Assembly (NCBI GenBank): GCA_003229495.1
Contig: QIEB01000331.1
Coordinates: 1-14,302, forward strand
DNA from: Flammeovirgaceae bacterium
GTDB lineage: Bacteria; Bacteroidota; Bacteroidia; Cytophagales; Cyclobacteriaceae
Reading direction: 5' to 3'
DNA length: 14,302 nucleotides
Shown here in pieces: positions 1 to 6,869 of the stretch. Each line of letters begins with the position of its first letter. Positions within the stretch are counted from its first letter, which is position 1. The notes beneath the pieces are model-generated. The model had not been told where the DNA came from and did no database searches. It worked only from the letters and a program-made list of their open reading frames with translations. The position numbers were made by a program, and so were the translations under genes.

Positions 1-1048
1 CATTGGCCTTAGCAATGTTAAAAGCCTGAGCCATTTCCATCAGTGCGGAAGTCCCAGAACCGTCATCGTCAGCTCCATTGAATATTTGATCACCCTTTCT
101 GCCCATGTGATCGTAATGGGCGGTGATTACCACCAACTCTTCTTTTTTGTCACTTCCTTCTATAAAGCCCAATACATTTTCTGTTTCGAATTGCACAGAT
201 ATTTTCTCAATTTTTACATTTATTGATAACGACTTGATCTTTCTAAAAGGATTTTTGGAACTTTGTCTGGCTTTCTTTAGAGCGTTTTCTATTTTTTGAA
301 TATCAACATCTAACAATTCAGCAAGCAACTCAGTGTTGCCTAGGAATAATATTTTCTCACCTGGTTGCTCCTTTTCCCTGGTTATCGACGTTGACTCGAA
401 AAACCGGGCATTTTTGTCCAAATACTTTTCAAATTCAGATTTATTTGCAGTATTCAATACAAAAAATGCAACTGCACCATTTTCCCTGGCGACCTTCATT
501 TTTAACTGCCGTTCATTGTGGGTTTTGGCAATAAAAGCTACCATGCCACCTTTTACGTCTAAGCCTTGATAGTCCTTTTCTTCTCCATCACCGACAAAAC
601 TCAATGACATTTCTTTGGGCGGTGAAACATTAGCATTTCCGAGATAGAGGAGGTCATTCAAATGCATGTATTTATGACCATTTGATTCAATATAGATTTC
701 CTTATGGTAGTTTCGGTACAACTCGAATTTTTGCAAGTAAAGACTATCAGAATCTTCTATCACGATTGGAAGAAGTCTGTTATCCCGAAAGTGTTCTCTG
801 ATAAAGGCTGCAGCCATTTTCTGTCCCCGGCTACCGGTTTCTCTACCTTCAAGTGCATCGGATGCTAGTATGCTCAAGTAATTTTGTAGATCAGCTTCAC
901 TGATCGTTTTGGCATATTGTTCAGCAATAGAATTTGGCTCCGATGGCAATTGGATAGCAGTGTTCAACTGTGGAAAGCCAGCATGATTACAAAAAATAAT
1001 CAAGCAACTAAGTGTTAATAGATTTTGCATAGGCGCCAATTTTTGCAT
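1..1048 (-). CDS. Secreted M28-family zinc peptidase with PA-like insert (partial, C-terminus outside window)
   Basis: The reading frame is open without interruption from 1048 to the window edge (349 codons). The N-terminus has a short hydrophobic stretch (LLTLSCLIIFC) that suggests export. Residues about 45-75 contain LASDALEGRETGSRGQKMAA, a typical opening of Bacteroidota M28 peptidases. The middle region (about 130-250) looks like the protease-associated insert, with a GGMVAFIAKT-type strand and a RENGAVAFFVLNT segment. The zinc site starts at AHYDHMG (310-316, first metal His 311) and GADDDGSG (325-332, bridging Asp). The catalytic Glu pair and remaining ligands lie beyond the edge. The predicted role is an exported aminopeptidase or peptidase; substrate unknown. 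Two in-frame ATGs are possible, at 1048 and 1030. A good promoter match ending at 1049 favours 1030, while a lysine in the signal n-region favours 1048. The gene is divergent from gcvP. Confidence 0.88.
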   Translation of the reverse strand, partial: MQKLAPMQNLLTLSCLIIFCNHAGFPQLNTAIQLPSEPNSIAEQYAKTISEADLQNYLSILASDALEGRETGSRGQKMAAAFIREHFRDNRLLPIVIEDSDSLYLQKFELYRNYHKEIYIESNGHKYMHLNDLLYLGNANVSPPKEMSLSFVGDGEEKDYQGLDVKGGMVAFIAKTHNERQLKMKVARENGAVAFFVLNTANKSEFEKYLDKNARFFESTSITREKEQPGEKILFLGNTELLAELLDVDIQKIENALKKARQSSKNPFRKIKSLSINVKIEKISVQFETENVLGFIEGSDKKEELVVITAHYDHMGRKGDQIFNGADDDGSGTSALMEMAQAFNIAKAN

Positions 1049-1081
1049 CAAAGATAGTAACAATCTAGGGTTGATCTCAAA
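1049..1081 (-). promoter_or_regulatory. Bacteroidota-type promoter for the M28 peptidase gene
   Basis: On the minus strand TATCTTTG (1056-1049) matches the Bacteroidota -7 consensus TAnnTTTG. TTTG (1081-1078) lies 21 bases upstream and fits the -33 element. Transcription would start a few bases downstream, near 1042-1045, which is inside the codons following the ATG at 1048. If the promoter is real, translation should begin at the in-frame ATG at 1030 with a leader of roughly 12-15 bases. This is a consensus match only. Confidence 0.5.
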
Positions 1082-1094
1082 AGAATTTTGATAA

Positions 1095-1122
1095 GTGGTT
1101 AGGGACCATAAAAAATAACCAC
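1095..1122. repeat. 7-bp inverted repeat in the divergent M28/gcvP promoter region
   Basis: GTGGTTA (1095-1101) and TAACCAC (1116-1122) form a perfect 7-bp inverted repeat around a 14-base, A-rich spacer. It lies between the two outward-facing genes, about 28 bases upstream of the gcvP -7 box. It could be a regulator binding site. It lacks a following T-run in either direction, so a terminator is unlikely. Function is inferred from position only. Confidence 0.35.
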
Positions 1123-1149
1123 CTAGGTCAAAAAATGGCAATTAAATTT

Positions 1150-1157
1150 TACCTTTG
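1150..1157 (+). promoter_or_regulatory. Putative gcvP promoter, -7 box
   Basis: TACCTTTG matches TAnnTTTG exactly and lies 34 bases before the gcvP ATG. No convincing -33 TTTG is present at the usual distance upstream, where the sequence is A-rich. The leader would be about 30 bases. No glycine riboswitch-like structure fits in so short a leader. Confidence 0.45.
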
Positions 1158-1191
1158 TAAAGCTTTTTTAGGCCGTTAACCCGCACGAAAT

Positions 1192-4095
1192 ATGAGTGTA
1201 GAGATTAATAAATATCATCAATTCTACCAACGCCACAATGGGCCTGGGGAAGGTGAAGTTAAAGAAATGCTGCAGGTAATTGAGGCCTCAGATTTGGATC
1301 AGCTAGTAGAACAAACCGTACCTTTGGAAATACGGCTGGACCAGGACCTAAACCTTCCCACAGCGCAGACTGAATACGACTTCCTGGCATCTTTCTCCAG
1401 ATTGATGAAAAAGAATAAGGTGTTTAAATCCTACATCGGGTTAGGTTACTACAACTGCAATTTGCCTTTGGTAATTCAGCGTAATATTTTAGAGAACCCC
1501 GGCTGGTACACAGCTTATACTCCTTATCAGGCTGAAATCTCCCAGGGTCGTTTGGAAGCTCTGGTAAACTTTCAGACAATGGTTTCAGACCTGACAGCAA
1601 TGGAACTTGCGAACTCTTCATTGCTTGATGAAGGAACAGCGGCGGCAGAAGGGATGAGTATGTTATTTAATCTCCGTAAAGGTGATAAAAAGCAGATCAT
1701 AAAATTTTTTGTGCATGACAAAGTATTCCCACATACCATAGAGATTCTTCAAACGAGGTCCCGTCCTTTAGGCATTGAATTGGTTATTGGGCCACTTTCA
1801 GACTTTGAAGTAGACCCATCGGAATATTTTGGAATTTTGATTCAATACCCGGATTTGGAGGGAGGGTTTGAGGACTACCAAGAGATTATTGCGGAAGCTC
1901 ATAGGAACGGAGTGTTATCAGTGGTTGCAGCTGACCTATTAAGTCTAACCTTATTGAAGGCGCCTGGAGAAATGGGGGCGGACGTGGTAGTAGGTACCAC
2001 CCAACGGTTTGGAGTACCCATGGGCTACGGAGGCCCTCACGCAGCTTACTTTGCTACCAGAGAAAAATATAAAAGACAGCTTCCCGGGCGCATTATTGGA
2101 GTGTCCCTGGACAAGGAAGGTAATAAAGCCTACCGTATGGCTTTACAAACCCGTGAGCAACACATTCGGAGAGAAAAAGCCACTTCTAATATTTGCACTT
2201 CGCAGGTCTTATTAGCAGTAATTGCCGGGATGTACGCGGTATATCATGGAGCAGAGGGTCTTAAAACGATAGCATCCAGAATCCATGGATTGACCATTGT
2301 TCTTGCAAGGGGACTTGGTCAACTTGGATTCAAGATCTCCAACCCCAACTATTTCGATACGGTAACTACTCAAATACCCAATAGCACTCTATTGGAAAGC
2401 ATAAAGGTGCTAGCATTGCTTAACGAATGTAATTTCAGGTATGATGGCGATGATTCCATTGGGATTTCCCTGGACGAGACCACCAAAGTTGTAGATGTAG
2501 AGCAGATACTCAATATTTTCGCCAAGGCCACTCAACAGGAGAGCAGGATACATATAGAAGAACTATCACAGGATCTTGATTTTCAATGGCTCGGCCATTT
2601 GACCAGGGAAAGCGACTACTTAACCCATTCTGTTTTTAAAAGAAATCAGACTGAGCATCAAATGTTGCGATACTTGAAAAAGTTAGAGAACAGCGACCTT
2701 TCACTGGTACACAGTATGATCTCTTTGGGTTCATGTACTATGAAATTAAATGCAACCGCCGAAATGATGCCAATTACCTGGCCAGAAGTTGCTAATATTC
2801 ACCCTTTCGCTCCCAGGGATCAAGCGTTGGGTTACCGGGAGATGTTCACAGAACTGGAAGGGTGGTTAAGTATAATCACTGGGTTTGAAGCCACCTCATT
2901 ACAGCCGAACTCTGGCGCTCAGGGGGAGTTTACCGGCCTAACCGTAATACAGGCTTATCATAGACATAATAATCAGGAAGATCGCAATATTGCCTTGATT
3001 CCTTCATCGGCCCATGGTACCAACCCTGCAAGCGCAGTGATGGCGGGTATGCAGGTGGTGATTATCAAATGTGATGAACACGGCAATATTGATTCAGAAG
3101 ATTTGATGGAGAAAGTTTCATTTTATAAAGCAAATATATCCGCTTTAATGATAACCTATCCTTCTACTCATGGAGTTTTCGAAGAACAAATAAAGGAAAT
3201 ATGTGAAATCGTACACCAGGCAGGAGGACAGGTATATATGGACGGTGCAAATATGAACGCTCAAGTTGGATTGACCAGCCCTGCTAAAATAGGAGCGGAT
3301 GTTTGTCATTTGAATTTACATAAGACTTTTTGTATTCCGCATGGTGGAGGAGGACCAGGCATGGGACCAATTTGTGTGGCTGCCCATCTGAAACCTTTTC
3401 TACCGGGTAGCCCAATTATTAATATGGGCCCGGAGCATGCTATTACCGCGGTCAGTGCCGCACCCTGGGGGAGTGCAAGTATATTGTCAATCAGCTATGC
3501 ATACATTGCCTTAATGGGGGGTTATGGTTTGAAAAGGGCCACTGAATTAGCCATACTTAATGCCAATTATGTGATGAAAAGACTTCAGGGGTCATATGAA
3601 ATACTTTATACAGGTTCAAATGGTCGATGTGCACATGAAATGATCATTGACTGCAGGTCCTTCAAGGCTTGCGGAGTGGAAGTTGAGGACATCGCCAAAC
3701 GACTAATGGACTATGGATTTCATGCTCCAACGGTTTCATTCCCTGTGGCTGGTACCATGATGATCGAACCCACGGAAAGCGAATCAAAGGAAGAGTTGGA
3801 TAGATTTTGTGACGCCATGGAAACCATAAGAGACGAGATCCGGGATATTGAAAAGGGGACGGTGGATAGTGAAAATAATTTGCTCAAGAACGCCCCTCAT
3901 ACGGTAAATATGGTATGTACGGATAATTGGGAATATCCTTATAGTCGACAACAGGCTGTTTATCCCTTGCCATATGTTAGAGGCTCAAAATTCTGGCCGA
4001 CGGTGAGCCGAATTGATAGTGCGTATGGAGACAGGAATTTAATGTGTAGCTGCATTCCTGTTGAGCATTATCAGGAAGAGGAAACCAGGTGCTAA
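1192..4095 (+). CDS. gcvP: Glycine dehydrogenase (decarboxylating), P protein of the glycine cleavage system
   Basis: This cytoplasmic PLP enzyme decarboxylates glycine and passes the aminomethyl group to the lipoyl arm of the H protein. The 967 residues match the length of the single-chain (fused alpha/beta) P proteins. The N-terminal half carries RHNGPGEGEV (about 14-23), a YTPYQAEISQGR segment (about 109-120) and SLLDEGTAAAEGM (about 143-155), all hallmarks of the family. The C-terminal half carries the PLP-lysine motif HLNLHKTFCIPHGGGGPG, with the Schiff-base lysine at 711 followed by the glycine-rich loop. No key residue is missing. The ATG at 1192 gives the expected N-terminus. The gene appears monocistronic: gcvT and gcvH are not in the window. 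Its TAA overlaps the TAG of the convergent gene on the other strand. lipA, which makes the cofactor of the partner H protein, lies about 640 bases further on. Confidence 0.98.
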   Translation: MSVEINKYHQFYQRHNGPGEGEVKEMLQVIEASDLDQLVEQTVPLEIRLDQDLNLPTAQTEYDFLASFSRLMKKNKVFKSYIGLGYYNCNLPLVIQRNILENPGWYTAYTPYQAEISQGRLEALVNFQTMVSDLTAMELANSSLLDEGTAAAEGMSMLFNLRKGDKKQIIKFFVHDKVFPHTIEILQTRSRPLGIELVIGPLSDFEVDPSEYFGILIQYPDLEGGFEDYQEIIAEAHRNGVLSVVAADLLSLTLLKAPGEMGADVVVGTTQRFGVPMGYGGPHAAYFATREKYKRQLPGRIIGVSLDKEGNKAYRMALQTREQHIRREKATSNICTSQVLLAVIAGMYAVYHGAEGLKTIASRIHGLTIVLARGLGQLGFKISNPNYFDTVTTQIPNSTLLESIKVLALLNECNFRYDGDDSIGISLDETTKVVDVEQILNIFAKATQQESRIHIEELSQDLDFQWLGHLTRESDYLTHSVFKRNQTEHQMLRYLKKLENSDLSLVHSMISLGSCTMKLNATAEMMPITWPEVANIHPFAPRDQALGYREMFTELEGWLSIITGFEATSLQPNSGAQGEFTGLTVIQAYHRHNNQEDRNIALIPSSAHGTNPASAVMAGMQVVIIKCDEHGNIDSEDLMEKVSFYKANISALMITYPSTHGVFEEQIKEICEIVHQAGGQVYMDGANMNAQVGLTSPAKIGADVCHLNLHKTFCIPHGGGGPGMGPICVAAHLKPFLPGSPIINMGPEHAITAVSAAPWGSASILSISYAYIALMGGYGLKRATELAILNANYVMKRLQGSYEILYTGSNGRCAHEMIIDCRSFKACGVEVEDIAKRLMDYGFHAPTVSFPVAGTMMIEPTESESKEELDRFCDAMETIRDEIRDIEKGTVDSENNLLKNAPHTVNMVCTDNWEYPYSRQQAVYPLPYVRGSKFWPTVSRIDSAYGDRNLMCSCIPVEHYQEEETRC

Positions 4096-4643
4096 TTGAC
4101 TGAACTTCCTACGTAGGTTTTAGACTTCACCAAATCTCCATTTTTACTATACATTTTGACATCACCTTTGACAATGCCCAGTTCATATGGGGTTTCTCTT
4201 TTTACCGTCCCATCCTTGAAATATTCGACAGTCACGCCATGTTCAATGTCATTTTCAAAATTAGCCTGAGTGCGCAACTCCCCGTTTTGCCAGTATTTCT
4301 TAAATAAACCGTTTTTTAAACCTCTTTGATAATTCCCCTGTCGATTTGTGGTACCAGAACGGTAGTAATCAATAAAGTAGCCGTGGGGCAGATCATTCCG
4401 GTATTCCTCCTCCGATTTCAAGTGACCATTTGACCAGTATTTGACGATCGATCCATGCAACTGGTTCTCCTTATAATGTGTAATGGACTTGACCTTATTG
4501 CCTGACAGTTCAACCCATTTACCCTGTTTCAATTTAGAGGCGTTCACCTGATTTAGTTTTGGAGTGCTGGTTTTGTAAAATCGTTGAGCTTGCAGGAAAT
4601 GAGAGGGAATAATTGATATCAGGAGAAACAGAAATAATTTCAT
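4092..4643 (-). CDS. Secreted MORN-variant (YwqK-type) repeat protein
   Basis: The 183-residue protein begins with a clear signal peptide (MKLFLFLLISIIPSHFLQAQ, cleavage near residue 20). The rest is built of MORN_2/YwqK-like units of the form hG-x-x-x-x-Y-[WFY]-x-[ND]G-x-[LTV]. The unit glycines fall at about 41, 64, 88, 112, 136 and 160, a 23-24 residue period. Proteins of this kind are common in Bacteroidota. The name 'toxin-antitoxin YwqK antitoxin' is often attached to them automatically, but nothing here (no toxin neighbour, and a secretion signal) supports that role. A periplasmic or surface beta-repeat scaffold is more likely. The stop codon (TAG, 4094-4092) overlaps the gcvP stop on the opposite strand. 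Function is unknown; family assignment is good. Confidence 0.88.
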   Translation of the reverse strand: MKLFLFLLISIIPSHFLQAQRFYKTSTPKLNQVNASKLKQGKWVELSGNKVKSITHYKENQLHGSIVKYWSNGHLKSEEEYRNDLPHGYFIDYYRSGTTNRQGNYQRGLKNGLFKKYWQNGELRTQANFENDIEHGVTVEYFKDGTVKRETPYELGIVKGDVKMYSKNGDLVKSKTYVGSSVN

Positions 4644-4708
4644 TTAAGTTTGTCGATCTTATTAAATTCCTTTATAAAGTATAATTATAAAGAATTATGG
4701 ACACTCTG

Positions 4709-4737
4709 TCAATCCCTCAATCCCTCAATCCTTCAAT
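4709..4737. repeat. Short tandem repeat of 8 bp next to the lipA stop
   Basis: Three consecutive copies of TCAATCCC (4709-4716, 4717-4724, and 4725-4732 with one mismatch at the last base) are followed by a partial TCAAT that enters the lipA stop region. The array occupies the 93-base gap between lipA's 3' end and the start of the MORN-type gene downstream on the same strand. It does not form a hairpin and looks like a slippage-prone microsatellite. Confidence 0.7.
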
Positions 4738-5618
4738 TAGACATAAACATGACGTTCAGCGTGATATGAAGACCTTACCAGTGGCCCTGATTCTACGTAT
4801 TTTATACCGCGTTTCAAACCTTCTTCTTTATACTTTTCGAAAGTATCGGGATGAATGAACTCGGCCACCTCAATGTGCAGTTTTGTTGGTTGCAGGTATT
4901 GTCCAAGGGTAAGAATATCCAATCCTTGCGCAACCAAATGGTCCATGGCTTCATACACTTCTTCCCTTTTTTCTCCCAGACCAAGCATTAATCCGGATTT
5001 GGTCCTTTTACCAGCTTCTTTGGTCAACTGTATCTGTTCCAGACTCCGATGGTATCTGGCCTGGGGCCTAACCGGACGATAAAGTCTCTTAACTGTTTCC
5101 ATATTGTGGGACACCACTTCTTGCCCGGCGCTGATCATTCGATAAAGTGCCTTCCAGTTTCCCTTAACATCCGGAATCAGGGTTTCAATGGTGGTTTGAG
5201 GACTTAATTCCTTGACCTTGTCTACTGTCTGGTACCAAATTTCCGCACCTCTGTCCTTCAATTCATCACGATTCACAGAAGTTATTACCGCGTGTTTAAC
5301 GCCCATCAACCGTATTGCTTCTGCTATTCGTAAGGGTTCTTCTTCATCATATTCCGGAGGGCGACCGGTGGCGACTGCACAAAAAGAACAGCTCCTGGTA
5401 CAAACATTGCCAAGGATCATAAATGTGGCGGTACCTGAACCCCAACATTCGCCCATATTGGGGCAATTTCCACTTTCACAAATGGTATGGAGCTTATATT
5501 GATCCACCAGTTTCCTGACCTTTGCGTATTCCTTGCCTACAGGGAGCTTCACACGTAGCCAATCGGGCTTTCTAGGGCGTTCAGGACGATCAGAAGATAT
5601 AACTGGAAGTTCAATCAT
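4737..5618 (-). CDS. lipA: Lipoyl synthase (radical SAM)
   Basis: LipA inserts two sulfur atoms into octanoyl groups on lipoyl-dependent proteins, using two 4Fe-4S clusters. Both cluster motifs are visible. The auxiliary CX4CX5C cluster is C47, C52 and C58 (CESGNCPNMGEC). The radical-SAM CX3CX2C cluster is C73, C77 and C80 (CTRSCSFC). The C-terminal RSSY motif (282-285) supplies the serine that ligates the auxiliary cluster. At 293 residues the protein is a normal, complete LipA. The ATG at 5618 gives the expected short N-terminal extension before the WLRVKLP motif. The gene upstream on the same strand ends 50 bases away, and a weak promoter-like TAACTTTA (one mismatch to TAnnTTTG, 5644-5637) sits in that gap. 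LipB is not in the window. Its clients here are the glycine cleavage H protein (partner of GcvP) and the E2 partner of the E1 enzyme. Confidence 0.98.
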   Translation of the reverse strand: MIELPVISSDRPERPRKPDWLRVKLPVGKEYAKVRKLVDQYKLHTICESGNCPNMGECWGSGTATFMILGNVCTRSCSFCAVATGRPPEYDEEEPLRIAEAIRLMGVKHAVITSVNRDELKDRGAEIWYQTVDKVKELSPQTTIETLIPDVKGNWKALYRMISAGQEVVSHNMETVKRLYRPVRPQARYHRSLEQIQLTKEAGKRTKSGLMLGLGEKREEVYEAMDHLVAQGLDILTLGQYLQPTKLHIEVAEFIHPDTFEKYKEEGLKRGIKYVESGPLVRSSYHAERHVYV

Positions 5619-5668
5619 AACAATATTATGAAACAGTAAAGTTATAAAGGATTTGGTAAAGGAGGAAG

Positions 5669-6385
5669 TTATCTTCTACGACCGTAGAATAAGGTTACAA
5701 AGAACGAAGTGAAGAACTGATCGTTACTAGCATTTGGTACTAAATTAATTTCCTCGGTAAACCCCTCAAACATAAATCCCAGCTCAATCCCAGACACATT
5801 GGACTTAAAGGCCCCGAATTCAAAGCTAAGTGCCGGTTTTAGGTTTAACCCGAATTTTACTTCGGACTCACCAATACCCTGCAGAATGTTACCAGTCCCC
5901 AGGATACTATTAAAATCTACATGCTTTTCCGGATCAAACGGCTCGTTTACCCCTTGGCTATTTTGGATATAATAAGGTGCCAGTAACCCAATAGTTGGAC
6001 CCCCAGCTAGTATTGCATGAATCTGTAATCCTTGAAATGATGCCTTCTTGAAAATTATCTGTTCCCGGCCATATTGCAATCGGATCGAATAAAGGTAGTT
6101 TTGTTTGCCCCAAATAAATGAGTTTCCATTCAGTGGGTTGGATATTCTCGCTTCTTTTGGATGCTTCACATTCATCAATTCCAAACCATATGTTTGAAAT
6201 TGATGTTCATTTATTCGAATACTTTTTTTCAGGATAAACCCCCCAATAAGTCCCCCACGGGTATTCTTATTGACTCCCCATACGAATTCATCCGTGTATT
6301 CGTAATCCTCCGAATCCTGAGCCTGAACTGTATATCCTGATAATGTGAATAAAAATATGAGAAGAAAAGCCCTGTGGAATCTCAT
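5669..6385 (-). CDS. Secreted probable outer-membrane beta-barrel protein, function unknown
   Basis: The 238-residue protein starts with a typical signal peptide (residues about 1-23, ending in TVQAQ before DSEDYEYTDE). The mature part has repeated short amphipathic stretches with alternating aromatic and polar residues (for example QNYLYSIRLQYGRE near 97-110, and the final FFVTLFYGRRR). This is what a small outer-membrane beta-barrel looks like, including a last strand with aromatic residues near the C-terminus. I recognise no named family. It resembles the many hypothetical barrel proteins of Bacteroidota. It is on the same strand as lipA, 50 bases upstream of it, so partial co-transcription is possible. 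Assignment as exported is strong; barrel topology is inferred. Confidence 0.7.
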   Translation of the reverse strand: MRFHRAFLLIFLFTLSGYTVQAQDSEDYEYTDEFVWGVNKNTRGGLIGGFILKKSIRINEHQFQTYGLELMNVKHPKEARISNPLNGNSFIWGKQNYLYSIRLQYGREQIIFKKASFQGLQIHAILAGGPTIGLLAPYYIQNSQGVNEPFDPEKHVDFNSILGTGNILQGIGESEVKFGLNLKPALSFEFGAFKSNVSGIELGFMFEGFTEEINLVPNASNDQFFTSFFVTLFYGRRR

Positions 6386-6406
6386 ATATTTCTTGACTTT
6401 AACCGT

Positions 6407-6418
6407 TAAATTTAACCA
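6407..6418. repeat. 12-bp perfect palindrome upstream of the beta-barrel gene
   Basis: GTTAAATTTAAC is a perfect 12-bp palindrome lying 21 bases before the start codon at 6385, where a core promoter would be expected. It could be an operator, or chance in an AT-rich gap. The gap (6386-6507) shows no other clear signal, no TAnnTTTG box facing the gene, and no terminator for ytxJ. Confidence 0.3.
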
Positions 6419-6507
6419 TTTCTCTATTAACAGAAAAACAATCCACTTAGTTTATAAAATCCTGAAAATGAGAATGTGCTAGAGAAATGAGGACCTTTGC
6501 AAGCACC

Positions 6508-6867
6508 TTAATTTGACTTTTGAACGGAGACCTGATGTAGCACTTCTTTTATTGCCTGGTGACGAATGCTCACATGTGAACAATGAAAAATGCATTTACC
6601 CAAATCAATTATGAGAATTTGTGGTGATTGATGCTGTACCTGAAACTGATCTTCAACGGCGCGAGACACCTTCCTGTAGGATATCAGATCCAGAAAGTAA
6701 CCTTCAATATCCAATGGATCGGCTTCCCAAGAGCGCTCCAGCCTGGAACGTATAATGCTACTGATAGAGCATCGCGTGCTATGTTTATAAATCAAAACAG
6801 GTTTTTGGGAAGATTTTTCTATGATCCCTTCCAGGTCTTCCAGAGTGCTAAGTTCTTTCCAATTCAT
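6508..6867 (-). CDS. ytxJ: Bacillithiol-system thioredoxin-like protein YtxJ
   Basis: The protein matches the YtxJ (BrxC) family, monothiol thioredoxin-fold proteins linked to bacillithiol redox control in the cytoplasm. With the start used here it has 119 residues. The active-site stretch is KHSTRCSIS with Cys33, equivalent to the TxCxIS motif of the family. The cis-proline loop is SPQ (81-83), and a late CxxxxCSH segment contains C92, C96 and H98. There is no signal peptide. An upstream in-frame ATG at 6882 would overlap the preceding gene by 13 bases. The ATG at 6867, giving the family-typical start MNWKEL, leaves a gap of only two bases after that gene's stop and is preferred. The gene is probably co-transcribed with, and translationally coupled to, the repeat-protein gene. 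No bacillithiol synthesis gene lies in the window. Confidence 0.9.
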   Translation of the reverse strand: MNWKELSTLEDLEGIIEKSSQKPVLIYKHSTRCSISSIIRSRLERSWEADPLDIEGYFLDLISYRKVSRAVEDQFQVQHQSPQILIIDLGKCIFHCSHVSIRHQAIKEVLHQVSVQKSN

Positions 6868-6869
6868 AA

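Noticed and set aside
333..569. A 78-codon plus-strand frame
   Set aside because: It is antisense to the M28 peptidase gene, whose minus-strand frame is continuous and carries family motifs.
1062..1071. AATCTAGGGT shared with 8923-8932
   Set aside because: A single shared 10-mer between two AT-rich intergenic gaps is too weak to call a common site.
1158..1191. Glycine riboswitch before gcvP
   Set aside because: The leader implied by the promoter box is about 30 bases, too short for the aptamer, and no paired glycine-aptamer-like structure is seen in the 143-base gap.
4092..4643. YwqK-type antitoxin of a toxin-antitoxin pair
   Set aside because: The repeats fit the family, but the protein has a signal peptide and no toxin-like neighbour, so the antitoxin role is not supported.
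5212..5502. A 96-codon plus-strand frame
   Set aside because: It is antisense to lipA, over the iron-sulfur cluster motifs.
6440..6507. Rho-independent terminator after ytxJ
   Set aside because: No stable stem followed by a T-run could be found on the minus strand.
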